64,000 nt of DNA. It comes from Algoriphagus litoralis. Lineage in GTDB: Bacteria > Bacteroidota > Bacteroidia > Cytophagales > Cyclobacteriaceae. Positions within the stretch are counted from its first letter, which is position 1; each line of letters opens with the position of its first letter. The notes beneath the pieces were generated by a model that saw nothing but the letters and a program-made list of their open reading frames with translations, was not told where the DNA came from and did not search any database. A program made the position numbers and the translations under genes. The stretch covers positions 620,001-684,000 of the forward strand of contig NZ_QGOL01000002.1 in the NCBI RefSeq assembly GCF_003259255.1. The letters run 5' to 3'. Shown here piece by piece: positions 33,151 through 41,140 of this stretch.

Positions 33151-34845
33151 ATGAAATTTTCAATCTTAACTTCTTGTTTTTTACTCCTTTGCGCTTGCTG
33201 CTTTGCGCAGTCTAGATCAGTGGCAAAGGAAGGGTTTTTGGCTATTTCCGATTTTGGAATCAAAGAGGATGGTCAGACAGATCATACCTCTGCGATTCAA
33301 CAAGTGATTGAAAGCGCCAAAGCAGGGGAGACGGTATACATTCCAGAGGGGACTTTTCTGGTCCGGACACTTTTCTTAAAAACTGGCGTAAATCTTCAAG
33401 TCGATGGAGTACTGAAGCAGCATCCGTCGACCAAGAGAGGGGATTTTTCGCTCGAAAAGCAAAATTCTCCCAATCCACTCCTCAAGGGAACAGGTGTCAA
33501 CTCGATTCATATCTCCCTGAATTCCCAATCAATAAATGAAGCTATCGTCCTCACCAAATCCCAAAAAATCACGATAGAAAACAGCCAGCTGAAAGGTGAT
33601 TCTACGAAGCTTCTGGCCTATCCGGGGATCTCAATTTTTCAATGCAGTGAAATAGCGATCATTTCCAGCAAAATCTCAGGCTTTGGGATGCCTCGAAAAA
33701 ACCCTGACAGCTATCAACCGGGCACAGGCATTCGAATCATGACCAGCAACACCATTTCGGTCCGAGATTCAGAAATCTTTAATAATGGTGAAAATGGAAT
33801 TTTCATCCATGGCAGTAGGAAAATTGAAGCGATCAACAATGTGATTCACCACAATGGTATGTCCGCCATTCAGGTGGCTTTTGGGAATACCGGCAAGGAG
33901 ACTGACTATCGCTTTGTGGGAAATGTGATGGATCAAAACGCCGCTGATGCTGTTGACATAAACAATCGCTCTCTGCAAAAATTGAAGGACATCGATTGTC
34001 TCATCTATGATAATGTCAGCTGTAATAACGGCTTCGTAAACAATGAATCTACACCAGATGGATCCGGCATTGGGACACTGATCAATGTTTCCAATGTCAT
34101 CATTTACAAAAACACAGCAGTAAAAAACAACCGTCCAGCGATCTATGTGGAGAGTTGTGATCTAATTTTGATAAAAGATAACCATGCAGACAACCAAGTG
34201 GAAGTAGTGCTTGACCTTGGTGAAATGCTGGTCGACTCCAATGAATTTAGCAGCATCAATCTCATGGCAAATGTTGAAGCTGAAAAACTGACGCTTCGAA
34301 ACAATCAATTTCATTCACTATCGCTACCCAACGGAATTACTGTCAATGACTTTGTGATCGAAAACAATACATTTCAAAACGCTTCATTCAATTTCAACTT
34401 TAAACAAGGAAATATCCTCTTGCGAGGAAATTCCATTCGGAGTTCGAGATCCTCCGGAGCGATCCTTTTGGTCAATTTTTCAAAGGCTACATTAGAAGAA
34501 AATAAAATTGAAAGTACTGGTGGGCCTGCCATAACTATCCGAAAAACCGCCTTTCCTGTCGAAATTATCAAGAACGAGATCCGTTCTGTCCAGGCCTGTA
34601 TTCTGGAGGAGGGCTCTTACAACCTGCTTTTGAAGGAGAATAAATTCACGGCATTGTCAGGGTCTGATGACAATTTCACTGTTAAAAGCAATTATCCAAG
34701 TAAGCTTCGGCTGGAGAATAATGAGCATCACGGCATCGCAGATCAGGATGCAATTGTATTGATCGGTACTGGAACTGCCACGATCAGGGGAGAACGCTTG
34801 ATATCAGGAAAATCCAATTATGGAAAAGTAAAAATTACTGAATAA
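33151..34845 (+). CDS. Secreted right-handed parallel beta-helix protein (pectate-lyase-like)
   Basis: 564 residues. The signal peptide covers about 1-19 (LLLCACCFAQ). ISDFGIKEDGQTDHTSAIQQ is the start of the pectate-lyase superfamily domain, and the rest is a long series of short beta-helix coils with repeated N-x-IxxN and GI-IxGS patterns, for example NGENGIFIHGSRKIEAINN. Such proteins in polysaccharide loci act as lyases, hydrolases, epimerases or modifying enzymes. It lies between two glycosyltransferase genes and overlaps the next start (TAATG). I cannot assign the chemistry. Confidence 0.8.
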   Translation: MKFSILTSCFLLLCACCFAQSRSVAKEGFLAISDFGIKEDGQTDHTSAIQQVIESAKAGETVYIPEGTFLVRTLFLKTGVNLQVDGVLKQHPSTKRGDFSLEKQNSPNPLLKGTGVNSIHISLNSQSINEAIVLTKSQKITIENSQLKGDSTKLLAYPGISIFQCSEIAIISSKISGFGMPRKNPDSYQPGTGIRIMTSNTISVRDSEIFNNGENGIFIHGSRKIEAINNVIHHNGMSAIQVAFGNTGKETDYRFVGNVMDQNAADAVDINNRSLQKLKDIDCLIYDNVSCNNGFVNNESTPDGSGIGTLINVSNVIIYKNTAVKNNRPAIYVESCDLILIKDNHADNQVEVVLDLGEMLVDSNEFSSINLMANVEAEKLTLRNNQFHSLSLPNGITVNDFVIENNTFQNASFNFNFKQGNILLRGNSIRSSRSSGAILLVNFSKATLEENKIESTGGPAITIRKTAFPVEIIKNEIRSVQACILEEGSYNLLLKENKFTALSGSDDNFTVKSNYPSKLRLENNEHHGIADQDAIVLIGTGTATIRGERLISGKSNYGKVKITE

Positions 34846-35789
34846 TGGCCATGAACTTGAATCCTCACATGAAAGTCCACTTATTTATCCCCACTCTTAA
34901 TGCGGGAAAACTTTGGCCAAAGGTCATCGCCTCCATAAAGTCGCAGACTTATCCCATTGATAAAATCATCATCATCGACTCTGGATCTACGGATGGGTCT
35001 TTGGAGCTGACTTTGGCTGAAAATTTTGAGCTCATCGCCATAGATAAGAAGGATTTTGATCACGGCGGCACTCGGCAACTTGCCGTCACGCGCTTTCCGG
35101 AGGCTACTATTTATGTCTTTATGACGCAGGATGCCATTTTAGCCTCCTCGGATGCGATAGAAATATTGGTCGATTCCTTCGTCTCCAGTCCTAAAATCGG
35201 AATGGCCTATGGAAGACAGCTTCCCCACATTGAGGCCAAAGTCCTCGAATCGCATGCTCGCCTGTTCAACTACCCTCCTAAGTCTCAAGTCCGGAGCTTG
35301 GAAGATGCTCCGAAATATAAAATCAAAACGATCTCCTGCTCCAATTCATTTGCGGCTTATCGCAAGGAAGCATTTGAAGAATCGGGAGGATTCCCCTCCG
35401 GAACAATCCTCGGTGAAGATGTGCTACTTGCAGGAGCCATGCTGATGAAGGGCTGGGAAATGAAGTATGTAGCAGAATCGGCGGTATATCATTCCCATGA
35501 CTACAGTGCGATGGAGGAATTTAAGCGCTATTTTGATATTGGAGTATTTCATGCCGATAATCAATGGATATTCGAAAACTTTGGCAGAGCAGAGTCTGAG
35601 GGCTTCAACTATCTGAAATCTGAGTTTCGGTACGTTATTTCTAAAAACTTTCTTATCCTTCCAAAATCAGTTTTGTCTCTATTTGCCAAATGGCTGGGTT
35701 ACAAATTAGGTATGATCCATCGACAGATTCCCAGTCCACTCAAAAGATCCCTTTCAATGACCAAGGGATATTGGAATAGTGAGGAATAG
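34845..35789 (+). CDS. Glycosyltransferase family 2, rhamnosyltransferase-like
   Basis: 314 residues from the ATG overlapping the previous stop; an internal ATG at 34869 (MKVHLFIPTLNAG) is an equally possible start. IIIDSGSTDGSLELT, the FDHGGTRQLAV motif and FMTQDAIL are characteristic of dTDP-rhamnosyl-type GT2 proteins, and VAESAVYHSHDYSAMEEFKR lies in the C-terminal part. It would transfer a deoxysugar to the repeat unit; rhamnose is only an inference. A 205-bp spacer follows. Confidence 0.87.
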   Translation: MAMNLNPHMKVHLFIPTLNAGKLWPKVIASIKSQTYPIDKIIIIDSGSTDGSLELTLAENFELIAIDKKDFDHGGTRQLAVTRFPEATIYVFMTQDAILASSDAIEILVDSFVSSPKIGMAYGRQLPHIEAKVLESHARLFNYPPKSQVRSLEDAPKYKIKTISCSNSFAAYRKEAFEESGGFPSGTILGEDVLLAGAMLMKGWEMKYVAESAVYHSHDYSAMEEFKRYFDIGVFHADNQWIFENFGRAESEGFNYLKSEFRYVISKNFLILPKSVLSLFAKWLGYKLGMIHRQIPSPLKRSLSMTKGYWNSEE

Positions 35790-35926
35790 CGCAACAGTTT
35801 GAACAACATTTGTGACCAGATTACTCAATTTTGCCAAACTGTTCAGGTCCTGTTTTTCTCGTTTTTAGGCCATATGAGCCTTTTTTGGGCAGGTTTAGCC
35901 GATTTTTTAATGGATCCCTGGCCTGA

Positions 35927-35940
35927 TGCCATCCATGGCA
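35927..35940. promoter_or_regulatory. Short palindrome TGCCAT-CC-ATGGCA
   Basis: A perfect 6-bp-arm inverted repeat 55 bp upstream of the sugar transferase ATG. Another arm pair, CAGTTTG near 35795 and CAAACTG near 35853, lies earlier in the same 205-bp spacer. The role is unknown. Confidence 0.3.
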
Positions 35941-35942
35941 CC

Positions 35943-35991
35943 CGTATTGGATAATTAGTATTCACTAGCCAACTACTATTAAACCAATACG
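35943..35991 (+). promoter_or_regulatory. Inverted repeat ending 3 bp before the sugar transferase start codon
   Basis: CGTATTGG at 35943-35950 is perfectly complementary to CCAATACG at 35984-35991, with 33 bp between. The right arm ends 3 bp before the ATG at 35995. In RNA this hairpin would hide the ribosome entry region of the priming transferase. Confidence 0.5.
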
Positions 35992-35994
35992 ATT

Positions 35995-36711
35995 ATGATA
36001 ACTGGAAATCAACATCAAGAGGTAATCTTCAACGGCTTTCAGAATAGTGCGTTTTTACCGGATATATTTTCATTTGAACGAATAAATACCGGGTCCATTT
36101 CTAAAAATATTGCTGACAAGATTAATCTTAGCACCCGTTTTGCCAAAAGGGCCTTTGATATTCTATTTTCATCAATGGTCATTTTGTTTGGATTGCCCAT
36201 CTTTCTGATGGTTGCTGCACTTACCAAAATAACTTCTAAAGGTCCTGTATTTTATAAGCAAGAGCGAATCGGAAGAAATGGCAAGCCATTCTTCATCTAT
36301 AAATACCGGAGCATGATTGTCGATGCTGAAGCCAATGGTCCCCAATTGACAACTGATGATGATCCTAGAATTACCAAATGGGGTAAATTCATGAGAAAAA
36401 CACATTTGGATGAGCTGCCGCAGTTTTGGAATGTACTTGTAGGAGATATGTCGGTAGTGGGACCAAGGCCGGAGCGGGAACATTTTATCAAGCAAATCGT
36501 CAAGAAGGCTCCTTCTTATAAAAACCTTCTTTCATTGAAGCCAGGCATTACTTCCATTGGACAAGTGGATTATGGCTATGCGGAAAGTGTAGAAGAAATG
36601 TGTGAAAGAATGACCCTTGATTTGGATTACTTAAAGGAAGTAAATCTTGCTAAAGACCTGTCCATTATTGTCAAGACCGTAGGAACAATGATCTATGGTA
36701 AAGGAAAATAA
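35995..36711 (+). CDS. Undecaprenyl-phosphate sugar transferase (bacterial sugar transferase family), priming enzyme
   Basis: 238 residues. After a 40-residue hydrophilic start, RAFDILFSSMVILFGLPIFLMVAAL is the single membrane segment, followed by the catalytic region GPVFYKQERIGRNGKPF, KYRSMIVDAE, THLDELPQFWNVLVGDMSVVGPRPER and LKPGITSIGQVDY. This is the short form without the four extra N-terminal membrane helices of WcaJ/WbaP. It would start repeat-unit assembly by moving a sugar phosphate to undecaprenyl phosphate. It is set apart from the other EPS genes by a 205-bp leader with inverted repeats. Confidence 0.93.
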   Translation: MITGNQHQEVIFNGFQNSAFLPDIFSFERINTGSISKNIADKINLSTRFAKRAFDILFSSMVILFGLPIFLMVAALTKITSKGPVFYKQERIGRNGKPFFIYKYRSMIVDAEANGPQLTTDDDPRITKWGKFMRKTHLDELPQFWNVLVGDMSVVGPRPEREHFIKQIVKKAPSYKNLLSLKPGITSIGQVDYGYAESVEEMCERMTLDLDYLKEVNLAKDLSIIVKTVGTMIYGKGK

Positions 36712-36734
36712 CTTATCATTTTTTGATAATTTTT

Positions 36735-36767
36735 AAGCTCAAGGAATAATTTCTTGAGCTTTTTTTA
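36735..36767 (+). terminator. Terminator of the sugar transferase gene
   Basis: AAGCTCAAG-GAATAATTT-CTTGAGCTT followed by TTTTT, 24 bp after the stop codon. Confidence 0.85.
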
Positions 36768-36823
36768 TTCGCTTCTTGAAAAGAATCGGTTCAATGACAG
36801 CCAATTTTATGTACTAGGATTAA

Positions 36824-36860
36824 ACCAAAAAAAGGAACCCATTTCTGAGTTCCTTTTTTT
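36824..36860. terminator. Terminator, second copy of the duplicated sequence
   Basis: ACCAAAAAAAGGAACCCATT then TCTGAGTTCCTTTTTTT: the same stem GGAAC/GTTCC as the copy at 24547, in the same orientation and differing only in A/T run length. It ends the rpsP-rimM-trmD-rplS operon on the minus strand and could also stop plus-strand readthrough. Confidence 0.8.
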
Positions 36861-36880
36861 GGTATCTAATCTGACAAGTC

Positions 36881-37246
36881 TTAGTGTCTTGCTCTGATTT
36901 TTTCCTTGATACGTGCAGCTTTACCCTGACGTCCTCTAAGGTAGAATAGACGAGCTCTTCTAACTTTACCTTCTCTAAGCAGGTCGATTTGCTCGATAGC
37001 TGGGGAGATGATAGGGAAGATCCGCTCTACTCCGATTCCATTGGAAATCTTACGTACAGTGAAAGTTTCGCCGTTTGTATTCGGGTTTTTTCTTTGGATC
37101 ACAGTTCCCTGAAACTGCTGGATACGCTCCTTGTTACCTTCTTTGATACGTACGTGTACGTTGATGGTATCACCGGCTTTGAAAGAAGGGAATTTGGCTC
37201 TCGCCTCGCTGTATTCCGCTTCTACAATTTTCATTAGATCGCTCAT
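36881..37246 (-). CDS. rplS: 50S ribosomal protein L19
   Basis: 121 residues from the ATG at 37244-37246 ([12 protein letters not shown]); the open frame extends 11 codons further, but L19 proteins begin close to this point. [26 protein letters not shown] and the C-terminal [21 protein letters not shown] are clear L19 signatures. L19 sits at the 30S-50S interface. It is the last gene of the classic rpsP-rimM-trmD-rplS operon. Confidence 0.97.
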   Translation of the reverse strand: MSDLMKIVEAEYSEARAKFPSFKAGDTINVHVRIKEGNKERIQQFQGTVIQRKNPNTNGETFTVRKISNGIGVERIFPIISPAIEQIDLLREGKVRRARLFYLRGRQGKAARIKEKIRARH

Positions 37247-37321
37247 AGCTCTATATTTTATGCTTTCGCAGTTTGCCACCGCAGTGGCTTAAATGAATTA
37301 CTTTTTAAACTTTTGTCTCGC

Positions 37322-38011
37322 CTATTCCCATCCATTGCCTTTCAGCAGATCAGGACGTTTTTCCCTGGTTCGGCGAACCGATGCTTCAAATCTCCATTCG
37401 CTTATCTTGGCTTCGTGTCCAGAGAGTAAAACCTCTGGCACTCCAACACCTTGAAACTCTGCCGGCCGGGTGTACACCGGAGGTGCCAATAGGCCGTCTT
37501 GGAAGGAATCCGTTAAGGCTGAGGTCTCATCATTCAATACTCCCGGGATCAATCGGATAATGGCATCTGCTACTACAGCAGCGGCCAATTCTCCACCCGA
37601 AAGCACGAAATCACCAATGCTGATCTCTTTGGTGATAAACAGATCCCTCACACGTTGATCAACTCCCTTATAGTGTCCACAAAGGATCAGGAGATTATCT
37701 ACTTGCGAAAGTCCGTTTGCCATGGATTGGTCAAAGGTATCTCCGTCAGGGGTCATGTAGATGATCTCATCGTACGTTCTTTCCTTTTGGAGTGTCTCGA
37801 TGCATCGTGCGATTGGCTCGATCATCATGACCATCCCGGCTCCACCACCAAAGGCATAGTCGTCAACTTGCTTTTGGTTGCCAGTAGCATAATCTCTTAA
37901 GTTGTGTACTCGAACGCTCGCAATCCCCTTTTCCTCTGCTCTTTTCAGAATAGAGTGAGAAAAGGGTCCTTCGAGCAATCCCGGTACCACAGAGATGATG
38001 TCAATGTGCAT
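37322..38011 (-). CDS. trmD: tRNA (guanine-N1)-methyltransferase TrmD
   Basis: 229 residues from the ATG at 38009-38011 ([13 protein letters not shown]). It methylates G37 of tRNAs with G36, using S-adenosylmethionine. The trefoil-knot signature is present: [33 protein letters not shown] and [16 protein letters not shown]. The frame upstream of the chosen start overlaps rimM and lacks similarity. It ends 75 bp before rplS. Confidence 0.97.
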   Translation of the reverse strand: MHIDIISVVPGLLEGPFSHSILKRAEEKGIASVRVHNLRDYATGNQKQVDDYAFGGGAGMVMMIEPIARCIETLQKERTYDEIIYMTPDGDTFDQSMANGLSQVDNLLILCGHYKGVDQRVRDLFITKEISIGDFVLSGGELAAAVVADAIIRLIPGVLNDETSALTDSFQDGLLAPPVYTRPAEFQGVGVPEVLLSGHEAKISEWRFEASVRRTREKRPDLLKGNGWE

Positions 38012-38015
38012 GGAT

Positions 38016-38546
38016 TTAATCTTCCAGATAAATTTCAAGTAAGCCTTCGGGAAGCTGGCAGAAAACTTTTTTTGCTGCCTTGTCCACTCGGAGAATAATG
38101 CCGTCCTGAATAGGTATCAAGACTTCTTTTCCCTGATGGGTCACCCCGAGGAGATCCTGTGTTTCCAGATCATATACGATCTGCACAGGTCCGATCAGCC
38201 CTTTGGTCTCATCATAGACCTCAAAACCGATCAAATCGTGGAAGTAATATTGATCCTCTTCCAATTCTTGAAGCTCAGTAAGCGGGAGATAAACTTCCGA
38301 TCCTACGAGACCTTCGACTTGGTCGATGGTATTCAATTCCTCAAACTTGGCCAATGCCTTATTTCCGGGTTGAAGCACAAAGTGCTCCAGGAAAAAAGGG
38401 ATTAATCTGCCTTTTTGTTCGATGAAAAGATGCTTGAGATCTTCATAATCCTCAGGATAATCGACATCCAGCATCACATTTACTTCACCACGAAGTCCAT
38501 GAACTTTGGCCACATAGCCTAATTGAAAGCACTGCTCCTTGTTCAT
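38016..38546 (-). CDS. rimM: Ribosome maturation factor RimM
   Basis: 176 residues. The start [20 protein letters not shown] is the conserved RimM N-terminus, followed by a PRC-barrel half with [20 protein letters not shown] and [16 protein letters not shown]. RimM assists 30S subunit assembly by binding S19. It lies 12 bp after rpsP and 4 bp before the trmD start. Confidence 0.96.
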   Translation of the reverse strand: MNKEQCFQLGYVAKVHGLRGEVNVMLDVDYPEDYEDLKHLFIEQKGRLIPFFLEHFVLQPGNKALAKFEELNTIDQVEGLVGSEVYLPLTELQELEEDQYYFHDLIGFEVYDETKGLIGPVQIVYDLETQDLLGVTHQGKEVLIPIQDGIILRVDKAAKKVFCQLPEGLLEIYLED

Positions 38547-38558
38547 GGGGAGAATTAA

Positions 38559-39134
38559 TTATGCTTTAGGAGCTTCTCCTTCAGCAGATGCCTCAGGTGC
38601 GGCTTCTGATTCAGTTTCTTCAGCTACAGGAGCAGGGTTGTTTGCAGCTTCAGCAGCGGCAAGCAATGCTTTCTGCTCGTCCTCTTTTGCTTGCTTGGCA
38701 TCCAAACGAGCTTGATTTTTAGCCGTTTCAGCAGCAAGTGCTTTCGCACGTACTTCTGCTTTTGCAGCAGCCAGTTTGTCGGATTTGTCAGCAATTTTGG
38801 AGTCTTTCTCGCTCAACCACGCAGAGAACTTAGCGTCTGCTTGTTCTTGGGTGATCGCACCTTTCAATACACCAATTTGAAGGTGTTTTTTCAGCATGAT
38901 ACCTCTGTATGAAAGCATTGCCTTCACAGTATCGGTAGGCTGAGCTCCATTCAACAACCAGTTAAGAGCGCGCTCATTGTTGATGTTGATGGAAGCGGGA
39001 TTTGTGTTCGGGTTGTAAGTTCCGATTTTTTCGATGAAGCGTCCATCTCGTGGAGCTCTAGCATCAGCTACAACGACGTCATAGATGGCTTGTTTCTTTC
39101 TGCCTCGACGTGCTAATCTGATTTTTACAGACAT
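38559..39134 (-). CDS. rpsP: 30S ribosomal protein S16 with C-terminal extension
   Basis: 191 residues, about twice the 80-90 of a typical S16. The S16 core is at the N-terminus ([58 protein letters not shown]). From about residue 105 comes an extension: a charged Ala/Lys helix and then an acidic Ala/Pro/Glu tail ([20 protein letters not shown]). Such tails are usual for S16 in this phylum, and their role is not known. It is first in the operon, behind a good promoter. Confidence 0.97.
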   Translation of the reverse strand: MSVKIRLARRGRKKQAIYDVVVADARAPRDGRFIEKIGTYNPNTNPASININNERALNWLLNGAQPTDTVKAMLSYRGIMLKKHLQIGVLKGAITQEQADAKFSAWLSEKDSKIADKSDKLAAAKAEVRAKALAAETAKNQARLDAKQAKEDEQKALLAAAEAANNPAPVAEETESEAAPEASAEGEAPKA

Positions 39135-39187
39135 AATTGTTTAGATTAAGTGATTGGATGGAACCCGTCCATCCTAAATTTGGAGTG

Positions 39188-39195
39188 CAAAGATA
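39188..39195 (-). promoter_or_regulatory. Promoter -7 element of the rpsP operon
   Basis: The minus strand reads TATCTTTG, a perfect TAnnTTTG match, 53 bp upstream of the rpsP ATG. A CTTG that could act as the -33 element lies 21 bp further upstream (39217-39220). Confidence 0.65.
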
Positions 39196-39279
39196 GGGTA
39201 AATGATTGGAAAGCCACAAGTTGAGCTGAGAATATTTGCCAGAAAGTTCAGATTTGCTTTATCTTGCGACTCTTTCCTT

Positions 39280-39351
39280 GGTCCCGTAGTTCAATGGATA
39301 GAATAGAAGTTTCCTAAACTTTAGATATGGGTTCGATTCCCGTCGGGACTA
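39280..39351 (+). tRNA. tRNA-Arg, anticodon CCU
   Basis: A 72-nt cloverleaf. The acceptor GGTCCCG pairs with CGGGACT (one G-T pair at the end), the D stem is GTTC/GAAT, and the anticodon stem GAAGT/ACTTT holds the loop TTCCTAA, so the anticodon is CCT, reading AGG. The T arm is ATGGG-TTCGATT-CCCGT. The discriminator is A, and CCA is not encoded. The gene is transcribed away from rpsP and ends at a hairpin terminator. Confidence 0.94.
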
Positions 39352-39358
39352 CTACACT

Positions 39359-39390
39359 ATGGGAGGTATAAAATTCTCCCATTATTTTTT
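39359..39390 (+). terminator. Terminator of tRNA-Arg
   Basis: ATGGGAG-GTATAAAATT-CTCCCAT followed by TATTTTTT. The T run overlaps the stop codon of the convergent SGNH hydrolase gene. Confidence 0.8.
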
Positions 39391-40215
39391 CTGAATCCTA
39401 TTAAAGATAGGATACAATTCCCTTTCTATTATCTTATACCCTTTATCCGAAGGATGCAGGCCGTCATAGGTAACTCCTATTGAGCTCGCAGGATAGGGAT
39501 AAGTATCTCGATCCGGATCATAGGGAATATCAATAAAATCAGGGTATCTGTATTTTTTATATTCCTTAGTCACGGGATTTATGAGTTCCTTAAACTTGAT
39601 GAGCTTTGGATAGTCCATCTTTTTTTGGTGAAATAGATCGACAATGGGGAATCTTTCAAACTCGCCAATAGCTTTTATTGCTTCAGCAAAACTTTCCAAA
39701 CTTTGCCCATTTTTATCCCGATAAGAGCCAAAAGCATTGTTTTTGTAATTGTTGATATAGACAAAATCCACTCGCTTCATGGGAGTGATCAGGATAATTT
39801 GGGCTTCAGAGTTTATCTTTTTCAGATTTTCTACAATCACCCGAAAAGCCCCATTCACTGTACCTACTCCAGTGTTATCTTGATAATCTTTAATTGTCCC
39901 GAGCGGACGACCGCCCCACCAGTCATTGGTGCCTAGGAATATACTGTAAATATCCGCTTTGGGTATCTCGAGCTTTTCAAATTCCGTAGCGATTCTCACA
40001 GCTGTCCAGCCGTTGTAGCCTTTGTTGATGACTTGGAGGTTATCGAATTTCTCCTGAACCAAGGTGAGATACCCTTTGCTGATCCTGTTGCCAGTTTCAT
40101 CCCGATGGTCGTTGAGATAAGTAATGGAGTCTCCGATCGCTACCCAAGTTTTCTTTTCAGGAAAAGAAGTGGGAAAACTAACCAAGAGCGCAAAAACAAT
40201 AAGTAGGGTTTTCAT
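39382..40215 (-). CDS. SGNH/GDSL-type hydrolase, secreted
   Basis: 277 residues from the ATG at 40213-40215, where a signal peptide begins (MKTLLIVFALLVSFPTSF); the frame upstream of it is not coherent. Block I is AIGDSITYLND (Ser30), then KGYNGWTAVRI, the GTNDWW block, and the C-terminal YDGLHPSDKGYK block with Asp and His. The family includes esterases and acetylesterases acting on polysaccharides. The natural substrate is unknown. The gene stands alone. Confidence 0.88.
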   Translation of the reverse strand: MKTLLIVFALLVSFPTSFPEKKTWVAIGDSITYLNDHRDETGNRISKGYLTLVQEKFDNLQVINKGYNGWTAVRIATEFEKLEIPKADIYSIFLGTNDWWGGRPLGTIKDYQDNTGVGTVNGAFRVIVENLKKINSEAQIILITPMKRVDFVYINNYKNNAFGSYRDKNGQSLESFAEAIKAIGEFERFPIVDLFHQKKMDYPKLIKFKELINPVTKEYKKYRYPDFIDIPYDPDRDTYPYPASSIGVTYDGLHPSDKGYKIIERELYPIFNRIQKK

Positions 40216-40419
40216 TGATAGCGAATATACTTGGAGTGTGATTATGTGGAAAACAGCAGGTGCAATTTGCCCATTGGTCACTAGAAATTCACCTTTTTCT
40301 AAAAATTATTGCGTCTGGAATTTGAGCTGAAAAGTGGGCTTTTTGAAATAATTGCTCAAAAATGAGAGGAGATAAAATTCCAAACTTTACATTTATTGAA
40401 ACTTTTAAACTTTAGCAAA

Positions 40420-41079
40420 ATGAAAAAAATCGTATTACTCATTTTCCTTTTGGGCTGGGGAGCTAGCCTGCACGCTCAAGAAACAACCACAAATAATTGG
40501 TACACGGTCGCTGCTTCTGAAACTATCCTTTCATTTGGTAATGTGAAGGCGACTGGTTTGGAAACTGCCAACATCGGTAGATTTACGCCATTCTTTAACT
40601 TCGGCACTCAGGTTCACAAGGATTTTGGCGAGAAAACTGGCTTTTATACAGGCTTGATGCTCAGAAACGTCGGTATAATTACCGATTTGAATGATTCTGT
40701 TCGCGTCAAGCAGCGTGTGTACACCTTGGGAATACCTGTTGCTATTAAGTTTGGGGACATGAAGGGTTACCAAGGGGCTATTGGTATTGACAATGAATTT
40801 GCTTTGAACTTCAAACAAAAAGTCTTTGTGAATGATGAAAAATCGAAAACCAATATTTGGTTTAGTGATCGGACCAAGATCTACTTGCCTTCTGTATTTG
40901 CGGAGTTTAAATCGAAAAGTGGAAACTACATTCGATTCAAATATTATCTGACTGATTTCCTAGAGCCGGCTAATCAAAAAGTAAATGTAGCTGGAGTTAC
41001 CTATACGCCCACCCAAAGTACGATGATGTATGTGTCTCTTGGATATGCAATTAAATCAAGGGAATTCATCAAAAAGTAA
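40420..41079 (+). CDS. Outer-membrane beta-barrel protein
   Basis: 219 residues from the ATG at 40420, where a signal peptide begins (MKKIVLLIFLLGWGASLHAQ). The mature protein alternates polar and hydrophobic residues in short strands (FNFGTQVHKDFGEKTGFYTG, YQGAIGIDNEFALNF) and ends in a barrel-like strand YVSLGYAIKSREF. The pattern fits the porin-like outer-membrane beta-barrel proteins common in Bacteroidota. Function is unknown. It ends at a strong terminator shared with fumC. Confidence 0.72.
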   Translation: MKKIVLLIFLLGWGASLHAQETTTNNWYTVAASETILSFGNVKATGLETANIGRFTPFFNFGTQVHKDFGEKTGFYTGLMLRNVGIITDLNDSVRVKQRVYTLGIPVAIKFGDMKGYQGAIGIDNEFALNFKQKVFVNDEKSKTNIWFSDRTKIYLPSVFAEFKSKSGNYIRFKYYLTDFLEPANQKVNVAGVTYTPTQSTMMYVSLGYAIKSREFIKK

Positions 41080-41091
41080 TTTTTGACATTT

Positions 41092-41129
41092 AAAAATGGC
41101 GGCCCAGAAATTTCTGGGCCGCCATTTTT
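41092..41129. terminator. Bidirectional terminator, perfect 38-bp palindrome
   Basis: AAAAATGGCGGCCCAGAAA is followed immediately by its exact reverse complement TTTCTGGGCCGCCATTTTT. It lies between the convergent barrel protein gene and fumC, and has A and T runs on both sides. Confidence 0.92.
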
Positions 41130-41140
41130 TGTTTGAAGGC

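Noticed and set aside
24547..36860. Classification of the EPS locus as an integrative element
   Set aside because: No integrase, transposase or tRNA attachment site is present at the borders. The direct repeats are terminators, so only recombination between them is proposed.
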